DNA of 64,000 nucleotides from Verrucomicrobiota bacterium (GCA_016195385.1 JACPZS010000206.1:1-64000), one strand, 5' to 3'; shown: positions 9,991 through 20,183, counted from the first letter of the stretch. A program made the numbers and translations. The notes: generated by a model from the letters alone, not told the origin.

Positions 9991-11532
9991 TCACTTCGCG
10001 TCACGCGTCCGCGCCAAATCCAAACAAACAAGGTGATCTTCGCTGCGCAAGAAAAGCCGGCCGCGCGAAAGCGCGGGAGCCGCCCAGCAAGGAAAATGCA
10101 GCCCCGGCACCTGCCAGCGCGAGATTTCTTCGACTTTCTCCGGCGTCGGTTTGAACAAGCCGAGCAAGCCACCTTCGCCCAGCGCGATCAATTTTCCGTC
10201 CGCGAGAATCGCCGACCCACGGCCAAAGGCATCGGGTTGCGCGTGGCTGCCTGGCGGCGGGTGCCCAGGCCATCGCTCGTTGCGCTCCCACATCACTTTG
10301 CCGGTTTTGAACTCGACGCAGCGAAAGTTCGCGTCCGGCTCGTTGCGACCGCTGAATGCATAGACGAATCCGTTGTGAACGACCGGCGTGCTCCAATGAA
10401 TTTCCAGCGCGGGCGAGACGAAACGCCCACTGTCGCGCTCCATCGGATTGCGCGGGCTGCGCCACACTTCGTCGAAAGATTTTCCATCCGGCTTGACGCG
10501 TAGCAGCACGCCGCCAACGCGGTAATAGGCCGCCGAGATCAACACGAGATCGTCCTGCACCACCGGGCACATCGCGTTGACGGAATCGTTTGCGAACGAC
10601 TGAAACCAACGGCTGAAGTTCACCGCGCCGTTGGTCGGGTTGAGCGAAACGAGTCCTTGGCGCATAAGGCAGAACAAATGCCGCTGCCCGTGAATCGTCG
10701 TCGCGAACGGCGTGGAATAGCTCGCCAGTTTTTCCTCTCCTGACCAATTGTACGGCGCTTCGGCGCGCCACCCGATCGTCACGACGCCCTGCCAGTTCGA
10801 TTTGCCGACACTTTCCCAAATCGTTTTGCCGGTATTAGCGTCGAGCGCAACAACGCCCGAATTGGGCTGACCACCGACCATTACGATCAATTTGTCGCCT
10901 TCCAGAATCGGCGTGCTACCGACGCCAAAGAACGCATCGGGAATCTTCCAATCGCGCGCCGTGTCACGCTGCCAGACGAGTTTGCCCGTTTTCAATTCAA
11001 GGCAGAGCAGCTTGCCTTCTGCGCCGAACGTGTAGCAAAGATTGGACGTTAGCAGCGGCGTGCAGCGTGGGCCATTGTTGTAGCCGTACGGATCGACGAA
11101 ACGACTCGGATATGCGTGGCGCCACACTGGCTTGCCCGTGGCCGTCGCAACCGCTTCAACCACTTCCTCGCCCGCGACGCGATGGTGCAGCGCGAGCAAA
11201 TCGCCGCGCACCGACGGCGCGCTGTAGCCCGTGCCGATTTCCTTTTGCCAGCTCACCGGCGGGCCATTGGTCGGAAATTTTTCGAGCAGCCCGGTTTCGA
11301 ACGACGTGTTGTCCGCGCGCGGGCCAAGGAAGCGTGGCCAGTCTTCGGCGAAAGCTTCGCTTGTCGCGCCCGCCCAATACAGCATCAGCGAAAAACGGAG
11401 CGAAACCGCTAAACCACGAAGACACCAGGACACAAAGGAATGGAACAAATCGCCGCTGCGGAAATTTGTTTGGCTGGCACAATTACTCAGCCGACGTCGC
11501 GTCTTGCGATGATGTCCTGATTTCAAATCCAT
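9991..11532 (-). CDS. PQQ-binding-like beta-propeller repeat protein
   Basis: 513 aa; AEDWPRFLGPRADNTS, YSAPSVRGDLLALHHRV, repeated VALDANTGKTIW-type motifs; true start probably downstream of the predicted one. Confidence 0.85.
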   Translation of the reverse strand: MDLKSGHHRKTRRRLSNCASQTNFRSGDLFHSFVSWCLRGLAVSLRFSLMLYWAGATSEAFAEDWPRFLGPRADNTSFETGLLEKFPTNGPPVSWQKEIGTGYSAPSVRGDLLALHHRVAGEEVVEAVATATGKPVWRHAYPSRFVDPYGYNNGPRCTPLLTSNLCYTFGAEGKLLCLELKTGKLVWQRDTARDWKIPDAFFGVGSTPILEGDKLIVMVGGQPNSGVVALDANTGKTIWESVGKSNWQGVVTIGWRAEAPYNWSGEEKLASYSTPFATTIHGQRHLFCLMRQGLVSLNPTNGAVNFSRWFQSFANDSVNAMCPVVQDDLVLISAAYYRVGGVLLRVKPDGKSFDEVWRSPRNPMERDSGRFVSPALEIHWSTPVVHNGFVYAFSGRNEPDANFRCVEFKTGKVMWERNERWPGHPPPGSHAQPDAFGRGSAILADGKLIALGEGGLLGLFKPTPEKVEEISRWQVPGLHFPCWAAPALSRGRLFLRSEDHLVCLDLARTRDAK

Positions 11533-11562
11533 CTCCTTCGAGCCTTGGTGTCTTTGTGGTGC
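11411..11562. repeat. inverted pair of CCACAAAGACACCAAGG-type repeats
   Basis: AAACCACGAAGACACCAGGACACAAAGG (11411-11438) versus reverse complement CACCACAAAGACACCAAGG (11543-11561). Confidence 0.7.
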
Positions 11563-11563
11563 A

Positions 11564-12538
11564 TCAAGACGCAGCGAACAGCGTGTTCAATTGCTTGAGC
11601 GCGCGGGGCACGGCCTGCCACGGATCTTCCGGCGCCTCGTATTCGAGCGCGACGTAGCCCTGATAATTCGCGTCGCGCAAAATTTTGGTGACACGCGGCA
11701 AATCGGCGGCTTCCTTCTTCTGCCCGCGTTTTTGAACTTCGACTTTGATTTGCACGTTCACCGCGTATGGCGCGCATTTCGCCAGGTCGCCGTAGGGATC
11801 GTCGGTGACGAAATTTCCCGTGTCCAGGTTGACGCCCAGCCAGGGGCTTTTCACGGCGCGAACAATTTTCAATAAATCCTCCGCTTCCGCAACAATGCCG
11901 CCGTGGTTTTCCAAACCGAGAAAAATTCCCCGCTTGCCCGCGTAGTCGGCGCATTCTTCCATCGCTCCAATGCAAAGTTTCATCGCCTCGTCTTTGGAAA
12001 TGTTTTTGGCCGAGCCAGCAAAAATGCGAATGTGCGGCGCGCCGAGAACCGCCGCGCGATCAATCCACTTCTTTGTGTCGGCGATTTCACGATCGCGCTT
12101 CTCGCCAGCCGGCACCGTGAAATCGTTGCCGACGGCGGTGCCGCTGATGGCCACGCCGCGCAAAAACGCGTGCCGTCGGAGCCGAATCAGATATTCGTCG
12201 TCGAGCTTCGGCGGAAAATAGTAGCTGGTGACTTCCGCGCCCGCGCACCCGTGTTCGGCGCAATAATCGACGAACTGAAACATGTCGATGCGTTTGCTTG
12301 CGTCGGTTTCCTTGTCGCGCTTGTGATTCGAGTCGATGAAATAGTCGCGAAACGAATACGCCGCCAGACTTGAAAGCAGGCGCGGCGCGCCGGCGCGTTT
12401 GAATGGTTCGATACCAAACACTCGCGAGACGCCCAGCGGCGCGAGCGCCGAAAGTGCGATCCCAACCGTGGAGGTTCGTTTGATGAATTGGCGGCGAGAA
12501 AATGGTGGCTTCATAATGAGATGAAGAATCTGGCGCAT
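11564..12538 (-). CDS. sugar phosphate isomerase/epimerase (xylose isomerase-like TIM barrel), Tat-type signal
   Basis: RRQFIKRTSTVGIALSALAPLG; GIFLGLENHGGIVAEAEDLLKIVRAVKSPWLGVNLDTGNF. Confidence 0.85.
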   Translation of the reverse strand: MRQILHLIMKPPFSRRQFIKRTSTVGIALSALAPLGVSRVFGIEPFKRAGAPRLLSSLAAYSFRDYFIDSNHKRDKETDASKRIDMFQFVDYCAEHGCAGAEVTSYYFPPKLDDEYLIRLRRHAFLRGVAISGTAVGNDFTVPAGEKRDREIADTKKWIDRAAVLGAPHIRIFAGSAKNISKDEAMKLCIGAMEECADYAGKRGIFLGLENHGGIVAEAEDLLKIVRAVKSPWLGVNLDTGNFVTDDPYGDLAKCAPYAVNVQIKVEVQKRGQKKEAADLPRVTKILRDANYQGYVALEYEAPEDPWQAVPRALKQLNTLFAAS

Positions 12539-12708
12539 CGCCTCGGCAGGCGAGCAGAAAATTCACTGCGCCAACGCGCGACAGCCATACTAGCTGGGAA
12601 CGCGGATTTCCTATTCGCGCAGGCGTGCGCAGGCGCAAAAGTTTACTTCCGTTCCCGGCGAGCAGTATTGAAAATCGCGGAAGGAAAATCCACGCTCCGT
12701 GTGTGCTC

Positions 12709-14189
12709 TCAATTCACCCAGCCGTGAAACCTTCCCAGCCAGTACGGCAGCAAAAAATACCCGCCGTCGTCTTCCGCGGCGCCGCCTTGACCGTCGTCCG
12801 GGACGTACGGATTGCTGTTCCATTTCTCGACGGGCCGCTCATCTGGTGCCAGCACGTCCGTCAACTGGCGTCGCCCGTGACGTTCTTGATCGGGCACCAA
12901 CCGCACATCGAGGCGATGTGAGTTGCGCATCGACCACTTAATTTGATCCATCGGGATGCGCTCAAGCGTGCGGCGCGACTCTTCGCGGATCTCACGAGTC
13001 ATTTTGCCTGCGCCGCTCGCGATCGAGATGTAGTTCCACAATGGATTGCGGTCGCTGCGAATCTGGCTCCAGGTGAAGCGTAAGCCGTCGAGATAGATTG
13101 CGCGCAACTTCGGATCTTTTTCGTAGCGCAGCAACGGCTCGTAGGAAAGATAGGCAAGTTCGTCGTCGGAAAAATTGATTTCACCTCCGCCGGGCCAGCG
13201 CCGGTAGTCTCCGACCATTGGCCCCAACGCGTCGGCAATCCGTCGAGATCGGGCATGTCGTAATCGTGTTTGATCAAGTAGTCGGTCATGCGCGCGACGA
13301 CTTGCCGGATCGCCGGTTTCTCGTCCTCCGTCGCTACGAGATCAAAGTAGAGCGTGTAGCCATAATAGTGCCCGACGCTTTCGTCCGAACTCGTGTCGCC
13401 TTTCCAGAGCCACTGGCCATCGGGCGTGGGATGCCATTCGCCGCCGTTGGGCTTGGGTTCGTCTTTCGCGACGAACGATCGCGCATAAAATCCCGGCACA
13501 CCGGTAATTTCCTCCAGGCGCATGAGCGCCTTCAATGCTCGCTGGGCTTTCATTCGCGAGTCCGCGTCGTGCGTCACGCCGTAGCGATAGCACTGCGCGC
13601 CGAGATAAATCGCCGTCCACAAACCATCGTTGTCATTGTCCGCGCCAATGCTGGACGATACATCGCCCGGCGTGCGCAAACTCGAATCCGCCACGAGTCC
13701 ATGTCGCACATGGCGAGCCTCGATCCGTTCCTCAAAAAACTTCACCTTCTGCTCCAGCGTCATCGGCCGCCACTCGATCAACGAAACGCCGGCGCGCGTG
13801 CGAATCCAAACCTTGCGATGGGGCGCGGCTTCATCCACCCAGATGTTGCGCACGTCGTCGTCGCGCAACCAGCGCCGGCCCGCGAAATACTGCCAGCGAT
13901 CCCACCGATGTTTGGCAAACTCATCGAAGCGCGCCGCGCCTTGTTCGTTGCCCAGCCACACCGCGCCGGATCTTTCGCGCGCGAACACCTTGAGTCCTTT
14001 CACCGGGCCCGGCTCCGTGCTTTCCCACGCGGTCGGCTTCGCCTCTTGGCGGACCGGCAGCGGAACTTCGGCGGCCTGCTCCGTAAACTGCGTGGCGAAT
14101 TTTTGTGTCTGGGCGAGCAAGTTGAAGTTGAGCGCGGCGATCACGCCGAGGAGGAAAAATTTTCTCATGTTCACAAACTTGATTGAAGT
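12709..14189 (-). pseudogene. secreted hypothetical protein split by a frameshift (ORFs 12999-14255 and 12709-13227)
   Basis: The frame ending WGQWSETT overlaps the other-frame continuation GPMVGDYRRWPGGGEINFSDDELAYLSYEPLLRYEKDPKLRAIYLDGLRFTWSQIR; one extra G in TTGGGGCC restores a single frame. Confidence 0.7.
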
Positions 14190-14214
14190 CGAGCGCATCG
14201 GTTCATGCGAACTT

Positions 14215-15161
14215 TCATTTCGCCGCCGCCAGACCAGCAATGACCGCGCGTGCAACCGTCGGGATGATTTCCCGTTCCGTCGCGTGGCTTGTCGTGAATG
14301 TCACGAGCACAAATTTAGCGCCCGACGGCAGCTCGACATAGGCAGCTGGCTCGTCCAACCCGCCTTTGACCATAACTTCGCTCCCGCTGGCAGCGCGATG
14401 CCCGTGAAGCCGTGCGCCTGATCTTCCGGATCCGTTGTCGTGCTGAATGGATCGCGTTCGAGCAGCTTCATCATCGCTTGTGAGCACGCCGGCGACACGG
14501 CCCGGCCCGTTACAATTTCCGCGAGCAGGCGTGCCGTCGCGTCCGTCGTCAACAAGTTGCGGTTCGGCTGAAACGCTTTGCTCGCCTGCGTCTCGCGCCC
14601 GTATGGCCCTTCGCACCACGGTTTCTTGTTCGCGTTGATGTTCGTGTAACCGAGCGAAGTGAAATAGCGATTCACCGCGTTGCGCTTGTCCTGCCATGCC
14701 GCAAGCTCGTTCGTGGGCAACTCCGGGCCGCTCGTCGTGTCCGTCAGCAGGTCGAGCACGTAATGGGTCGCCTCGTTGTACGACTCGACGATCATGTCGC
14801 GCAACGCGCGGCGCAATTCGTCGGTGTCTTGCAACTTTCCGTCTTCGAGCCAGCGATGCGCGGCCACGAGGTAAAACAATTTCACGACGCTCGCCGGATA
14901 AATCTGCGCGTCGCCGCGGTAACTGCCGCGAATCGGATGCGCCGGATCGCGCAAATCGATCAACGTCGCCGCGAGTTGATTCGTCTCCAATTTCTGCGGC
15001 GCGAATTTCGTGAGCGTCGTTTGAACCGCCGAGTTCAGCAGCGACTGCAACTGATTCGTTGCTGCGCCGCCCGCTGGCGCGGTCGCAACTTGAGCCGAAA
15101 CCTGAAGACAGCCGTCGAACAACGCACCGGCTAGCACAATGGGCAAAATGAATTCAGCCAC
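14215..15161 (-). pseudogene. serine hydrolase (class A beta-lactamase-like), C-terminus frameshifted
   Basis: PASVVKLFYLVAAHRWLEDGKL (SxxK), KLWSKAGWT (K[ST]G-like region), then frame switch to DEPAAYVELPSGAKFVLVTFTTSHATEREIIP in ORF 14215-14697. Confidence 0.7.
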
Positions 15162-15193
15162 CCCACGCTGGTCGGAAAAAAGGCGGATAAAAG

Positions 15194-15281
15194 TTTTAAC
15201 GCAGAGGCGCAAAGAACGCGGAGAAATGCCCCAAAAATATCGCGCTTGAAATCTCCGCGCGCTCCGCGTCTCTGCGTTAAA
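15194..15281. repeat. inverted pair of AACGCAGAGGCGCAAAG-type repeats
   Basis: TTTTAACGCAGAGGCGCAAAGAACGCGGAGA (15194-15224) and TCTCCGCGCGCTCCGCGTCTCTGCGTTAAA (15252-15281). Confidence 0.8.
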
Positions 15282-15318
15282 TTCTGCATGCATGGTGCTG
15301 TTTGGCCGTACGTTCATT

Positions 15319-15906
15319 TCATCCGGGCGTCAAAGCGGCGGTCAGAAAACGCATCATCGAATCGCCGTGCCGCATCGCTTTCTTCTCCCGCCAGCACGGC
15401 GGCAACGTGAGCGAGTCGCGTTTCGTGTGACCGAGCACAAACAGTCCGCTGGGAGCCAGCAAGCGTGGCAAGTCTGCGTCGTCGAGCAGGCGTTGGGCAA
15501 AAGAGGTGGAGCGCCGGTTCACATTTTTTTCGCCGTACGGCGGATCGGCGAGGATTAAATCGAACTGGCTGCCGGCGGCGGCGAGTTGCGGCAGCGCGGT
15601 GAAGACATCCTGGATGCGCAACTGAAACGAGCCGGCGGGCAAATCAGCCATTTCAAAGTTCACCTGGATGAAACGCGCGTGCTTGCTCGAAAGCTCGATG
15701 CACGCCGCGTGCGCCGCGCCGCGACTGAGGCATTCTAAACTCAACGCGCCCGTGCCGCCGAATAGCTCCAGCACGTGCGCGCCGATGACGCGGTCGCCGA
15801 GGCCGTTGAACACGGCCTGGCGCACGAGGTCGGGCGTGGGCCGCACGTCAAAGCCCTTCGGAGCCTTGAGCAGCCGACCGCCTGCTGTTCCGCCAATAAT
15901 GCGCAT
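15319..15906 (-). CDS. rsmD: 16S rRNA (guanine966-N2)-methyltransferase RsmD
   Basis: MRIIGGTAGGRLLKAPKGFDVRPTPDLVRQAVFNGLG; VLELFGGTGALSLECLSRGA; DLILADPPYGE. Confidence 0.92.
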   Translation of the reverse strand: MRIIGGTAGGRLLKAPKGFDVRPTPDLVRQAVFNGLGDRVIGAHVLELFGGTGALSLECLSRGAAHAACIELSSKHARFIQVNFEMADLPAGSFQLRIQDVFTALPQLAAAGSQFDLILADPPYGEKNVNRRSTSFAQRLLDDADLPRLLAPSGLFVLGHTKRDSLTLPPCWREKKAMRHGDSMMRFLTAALTPG

Positions 15907-15950
15907 GACGGCCACAGCAGAACAGGATCGGCGCGGAACGGAAAGCGGAT

Positions 15951-16424
15951 TCAGGCGAGCGCAAAAACCAACGAGATTCCACACGCATCGGCCACCGGCC
16001 CCTCGGTTTTCATCTCCACGACGCCGCTGATTTTCCATTTGGATTTCTCGCGGACGAACAAGTAGCGGAACTGCCCCGTCTGTTTGCCGACGCCACGAAT
16101 GTTCACAGTAAGCATCGCTTCGTTGCCGTTGTCCGCTGTCGCACCGAACTTGGCGGACTTGGAATTCGCAATCGCCGGATACTGTTCCTTCACCATTTTT
16201 TCGAACGCCTCGCGATCAAACTTCTCCCGGATGCCTGTGGCCGCGAACGTGTACGCCTTCGGGTAGTCATTCTGGCGAAACGCTTCGAGTTGTGAAGTCA
16301 CCACCACGGCCAGTTCATCCTGGGTTTTCTTGTCGCTGGGCTTGAACTCGGTGCCGGCGGCGAACACCGGCGTGCAGATCAAAAGCAGAAGGATGATTGC
16401 CCCGAACACGCGTGTCAGTTTCAT
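15951..16424 (-). CDS. DUF4864-like secreted protein
   Basis: signal peptide MKLTRVFGAIILLLLICTPVFA; QLEAFRQNDYPKAYTFAATGIREKFDREAFEKMVKEQYP. Confidence 0.75.
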   Translation of the reverse strand: MKLTRVFGAIILLLLICTPVFAAGTEFKPSDKKTQDELAVVVTSQLEAFRQNDYPKAYTFAATGIREKFDREAFEKMVKEQYPAIANSKSAKFGATADNGNEAMLTVNIRGVGKQTGQFRYLFVREKSKWKISGVVEMKTEGPVADACGISLVFALA

Positions 16425-16867
16425 GCCGCAGCGTGATCCAGGCAGTGCAAATAGTAAACGCCGAAGACATCGAGCATCCATCGCTGGGCGTAAATCGATT
16501 TCCGAGCGGTGCTGATGGGATGAAACAAAAGCTCATTCGCGTCCGCCCGACGGGGGAAAAGAAACTCGACAACCGGCTCTTAAATCGCTTCACTCAGCAA
16601 CAACAACAATTCAACCGCTTCCAATGGAGCCATCAGCATTTCGAGCGGAGCCAGGACGAAAAAGTTTGCCGCTCGCGTCGAGGATGGCGTTGATTCGCGT
16701 ATGTCCACTCACCACATCATTATTCTTTTTGGCGCGGCACCAGGCAGTCCGGCTGGGCGTGGCGGCCGTTGTGCTCGTTGGCACAAAACTACAGGGTCGA
16801 ATTTCCTCTTTCTAGCTGTTCACGTTTTTTTGATAAGTTCAACGTTTGAAGCACGTCAAACAGCGAC

Positions 16868-18604
16868 ATGAAAACCTGCCTTTCCTTCCTGGTGGCGTTG
16901 GCGGCCCAGTTCAGCCTGGCAACACTCACGGCCCTAGCTCATCCCGGCTCCGGCATTGTCGTGGATAAAGAGGGCAATGTGTATTTCACTCACACGGGCC
17001 GCGGTGCCGGAAAGATCGACGCACAAGGCAAGCTCACGTACGTTCACAAAGACACCGGTGGGCACTTCATCGCTCTGGACGCGGAGGGCAGTTTTTCTTC
17101 CGCCGCCGGCAACCGGTTGTTTGAGAGGATCACCCCGTCAGGCGCCAAGCCGACACTGCTTTACGCCAGCGGCGGCGCGCCCCTCGTCGTGAACCGTGAT
17201 GGAAATTTGTATTACGGGAGCGGATTCCCCGGAGGCGATGACACGACACCGGGAGGCTTCACATTGACTCGAATGTCGCCGGACGGGAAGAAGACTCTGT
17301 TCTCGCCCGAAGTGAAAGTGACACTTGAGAAGCTCGGCGAATCGGTCACTGGATTGGCCGCCGACCGGGACGGAACTCTGTTTGTCGCCTGCCCCAGTGC
17401 GATTCTGAAGGTCAAGATGGACGGCACGGTGACGACGGTCATTCATCCGGTGGTGGTGAAGGACTGCGACTTCGCGCCAAAGGAATCGACCTCACGATTT
17501 TTTCACGCTCCTTACTTGAGAGGTTTGGATGTCACCGAAGAGGGAACGGTCTATGCCGCCGTCGCCGGCTGTCGCTGTGTCGTGAAGATCTCACCAGAGG
17601 GAAAGGTCGAAACCGTCCTGAAGTCCGAGCAGCCTTGGGTGCCGACCGGTGTTGCCGTGCATCGTGGCGAGGTTTACATCCTGGAATACACGAATGCGAA
17701 CGGAAGTCCCACGGAAGGCTGGCGGCCTCGCGTCCGAAAATTGGGGCCTGATGGCAAAGTCACGATCCTGTTAACGGTCGCGCCTGACGACGGCTCTCCA
17801 GCCCAGGTGGGTTCCTTCCCCGGGTCTAAAGCTGGTGACGAGCGCGAAGCGGGCGGCATTAAGCTTTGTTGGTGTCCGGCGGGAAAATTCTTAATGGGCA
17901 GCCCGCGCGGCGAACCAGAGCGCAGGCCCGGCGAAGATCAGGTCGAGGTGACGTTGACGAAGGGTTTTTGGATGGGGAAGTACGAGGTGACACAAGGTGA
18001 GTGGAAGCGGGTGGTCGGGAAGTTGCCCGGAGAACTCACGGCGGGAGGTGGCGAAGGTGACGACCTCCCCGTTTACAATGTCAATTACGCGGAGGCGGAA
18101 GCGTTCTGCCGGAAGTTGACCGAGATCGCCCATGCATCCGGCAAGCTGCCGAGCGATTGGGAATTCCGGCTGCCCACCGAAGCGCAATGGGAGTACGCCT
18201 GCCGGGCGGGAACGACGACGGCAACTTCGTTCGGTGACAAGTTGAACAGCCAGCAGGCAAACGTTTTGGGCAAGCCGTACAACGGAGCCGAACCGGGGCC
18301 GTCACTGAACCGGGCGACGAAAGTGGGGAGCTACCCGGCCAACGCGTGGGGCTTGCACGACATGCACGGCAACGTCGTCGAGTGGTGCCGGGACTGGTAC
18401 CACCAAAGGCTCCCCGGCGGTGCCGATCCGGATCTCTCGTCGGTGAAGGGGACAAGGAACGGGGACGGCACGTTTTCGCGATCGCGCCGGGGCAGCGCCT
18501 GGACCGATGACGCATGGGCCTCGCGCTCGGCCTTCCGGCAGCGGTATGAACCCGAGCGACGGGCCGATCACATCGGCATTCGCGTCGTCGCCGTCCGACT
18601 GTAG
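16868..18604 (+). CDS. secreted beta-propeller (NHL/SMP-30-like) fused to a formylglycine-generating-enzyme (SUMF1)-like domain
   Basis: N-terminal VVDKEGNVYFTHTGRGAGKID...; C-terminal WCPAGKFLMGSPRGEPERRPGEDQVEVTLTKGFWMGKYEVTQGEW...FRLPTEAQWEYACRAGT...WGLHDMHGNVVEWCRDWY. Confidence 0.88.
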   Translation: MKTCLSFLVALAAQFSLATLTALAHPGSGIVVDKEGNVYFTHTGRGAGKIDAQGKLTYVHKDTGGHFIALDAEGSFSSAAGNRLFERITPSGAKPTLLYASGGAPLVVNRDGNLYYGSGFPGGDDTTPGGFTLTRMSPDGKKTLFSPEVKVTLEKLGESVTGLAADRDGTLFVACPSAILKVKMDGTVTTVIHPVVVKDCDFAPKESTSRFFHAPYLRGLDVTEEGTVYAAVAGCRCVVKISPEGKVETVLKSEQPWVPTGVAVHRGEVYILEYTNANGSPTEGWRPRVRKLGPDGKVTILLTVAPDDGSPAQVGSFPGSKAGDEREAGGIKLCWCPAGKFLMGSPRGEPERRPGEDQVEVTLTKGFWMGKYEVTQGEWKRVVGKLPGELTAGGGEGDDLPVYNVNYAEAEAFCRKLTEIAHASGKLPSDWEFRLPTEAQWEYACRAGTTTATSFGDKLNSQQANVLGKPYNGAEPGPSLNRATKVGSYPANAWGLHDMHGNVVEWCRDWYHQRLPGGADPDLSSVKGTRNGDGTFSRSRRGSAWTDDAWASRSAFRQRYEPERRADHIGIRVVAVRL

Positions 18605-18769
18605 CCGGTAACGGTTGCGATTCGACGCCGCTAAAATACATGAGCGAAGGCGAAGCCATCGGGTCTGGTGGGCGGCCGCTTTCTGTTCTTCCTCGAGTCA
18701 GGGAAAGTCACTAAACTTCATCCATGCCAGACACTCCCCTAGCTCGCAAGCGGTGGGAAAGCAGGCGTT

Positions 18770-19600
18770 ATGAGAATTGATTCGCACCAGCATTTCTGGA
18801 TTTACGATGCGTCGGAATATCCGTGGATGACCGACCGGCTTGCTGCCATCCGGCGCGATTTTTTGCCGGCTGATTTGCAACGCGAGCAGGCGAAAGTGAG
18901 TCTGGATGGCTCCATCGCCGTGCAAGCCCGCCAGAGTTTGAAAGAATCGCGCTGGCTGCTGGAACTGGCGGAGCGGGAACCGGTGATCCACGGCGTCGTG
19001 GGCTGGGTGGATTTGCAATCCGTGGAAGTCTGGCAACAACTCGCGGAACTGGCGCCGCACGGAAAATTCGTCGGCGTGCGTCACGTGGTGCAGGACGAAC
19101 CGGAAGATAATTTCATGCTGCGGCCGGCTTTTCTGCGTGGCATCGGCCAACTAAAGCAATTTGAACTCGCGTATGACTTGCTGGTGTTTCCACGGCAGCT
19201 TCCGGCGGCGATCCAGCTCGCCCGGCAATTCCCCGAGCAGCGGTTCGTGCTCGATCACCTCGCCAAGCCCGCCATCAAAGCCGGCAAACTCGCGCCGTGG
19301 GAACGCGACCTGCGCGAACTGGCGAAGTCACCGAACGTCTTTTGCAAAATCTCGGGCATGGTGACGGAGGCGGATTGGAGCGCGTGGCGACCGGCGGACT
19401 TCCGCCCTTGCCTCGATGTGGTGTTCGCTGCATTCGGCGAGGACCGGGTGATGTTCGGATCGGACTGGCCCGTGTGTCTGCTCGCTGCCAGTTATGAAGA
19501 AGTTTTCGGTATTGCCCGCGACTACTTCTGTCAATTTTCCGCCGCGACTCAGGCGAAATTCTTCGGCGGGAACGCCGCCAGGTTTTATCGCCTCGAATAA
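18770..19600 (+). CDS. amidohydrolase-2 family / sugar lactonase-like
   Basis: MRIDSHQHFWIYDASEYPWM; RFVLDHLAKP; DRVMFGSDWPVCLLAASY. Confidence 0.88.
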   Translation: MRIDSHQHFWIYDASEYPWMTDRLAAIRRDFLPADLQREQAKVSLDGSIAVQARQSLKESRWLLELAEREPVIHGVVGWVDLQSVEVWQQLAELAPHGKFVGVRHVVQDEPEDNFMLRPAFLRGIGQLKQFELAYDLLVFPRQLPAAIQLARQFPEQRFVLDHLAKPAIKAGKLAPWERDLRELAKSPNVFCKISGMVTEADWSAWRPADFRPCLDVVFAAFGEDRVMFGSDWPVCLLAASYEEVFGIARDYFCQFSAATQAKFFGGNAARFYRLE

Positions 19601-19625
19601 GCCGACCACAGCAGCCGCGCCCGCG

Positions 19626-20183
19626 CTACGGTGTTTGAATCTGCCGATACAACCACGCGCGGGCAAAAGCCCACCAGCGTTCCACGGTCGGCTCGGAAAC
19701 GCCGAGGATTTCAGCGGCTTCTTTGTTCGTGAGGCCGACGAAGAAACGGAGCTTCACGAGTTCGGCCATTTGCTTGTCTTCAGCGGCCAGTTTCTCCAGC
19801 GCTTCATGGACGGCCAGCAACTCATCATCCTTCGCGGTGGCCGCGATTTCAATTTCATTGATGTCCACGCGCCGTTGGCCGCCGCCGTGACGGGCGGCGC
19901 GTTTGCGGCGGGCATTGTCGATGAGGATGCGGCGCATCGCCTCGGCGGCAGCGGCGAAGAAATGCGCGCGGCCATCGAATTTTGGATTGTCCTCGCCCAC
20001 CAGCTTCAACCACGCCTCATGGACCAACGCGGTTGGTTGCAAGGTTTGCCCCGGCGCCTCACTGCCCATCTTGTGCGCGGCAAGTTTGCGCAACTCCTGA
20101 TAGACGAGCGGGAGCAATTCATCGGCGGCTTTGGGATCGCCTTGCTGAACACGGTCAAGGATGCGGGTGACGTCGATCATCAC
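19626..20183 (-). CDS. ECF-type RNA polymerase sigma factor (TIGR02999-like)
   Basis: LLPLVYQELRKLAAHKMGSEAPGQTLQPTALVHEAWLKLVG...RRILIDNARRKRAARHGG...LRFFVGLTNKEAAEILGVSEPTVERWWAFARAWLYRQI; GTG start overlaps upstream TGA. Confidence 0.92.
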   Translation of the reverse strand: MMIDVTRILDRVQQGDPKAADELLPLVYQELRKLAAHKMGSEAPGQTLQPTALVHEAWLKLVGEDNPKFDGRAHFFAAAAEAMRRILIDNARRKRAARHGGGQRRVDINEIEIAATAKDDELLAVHEALEKLAAEDKQMAELVKLRFFVGLTNKEAAEILGVSEPTVERWWAFARAWLYRQIQTP

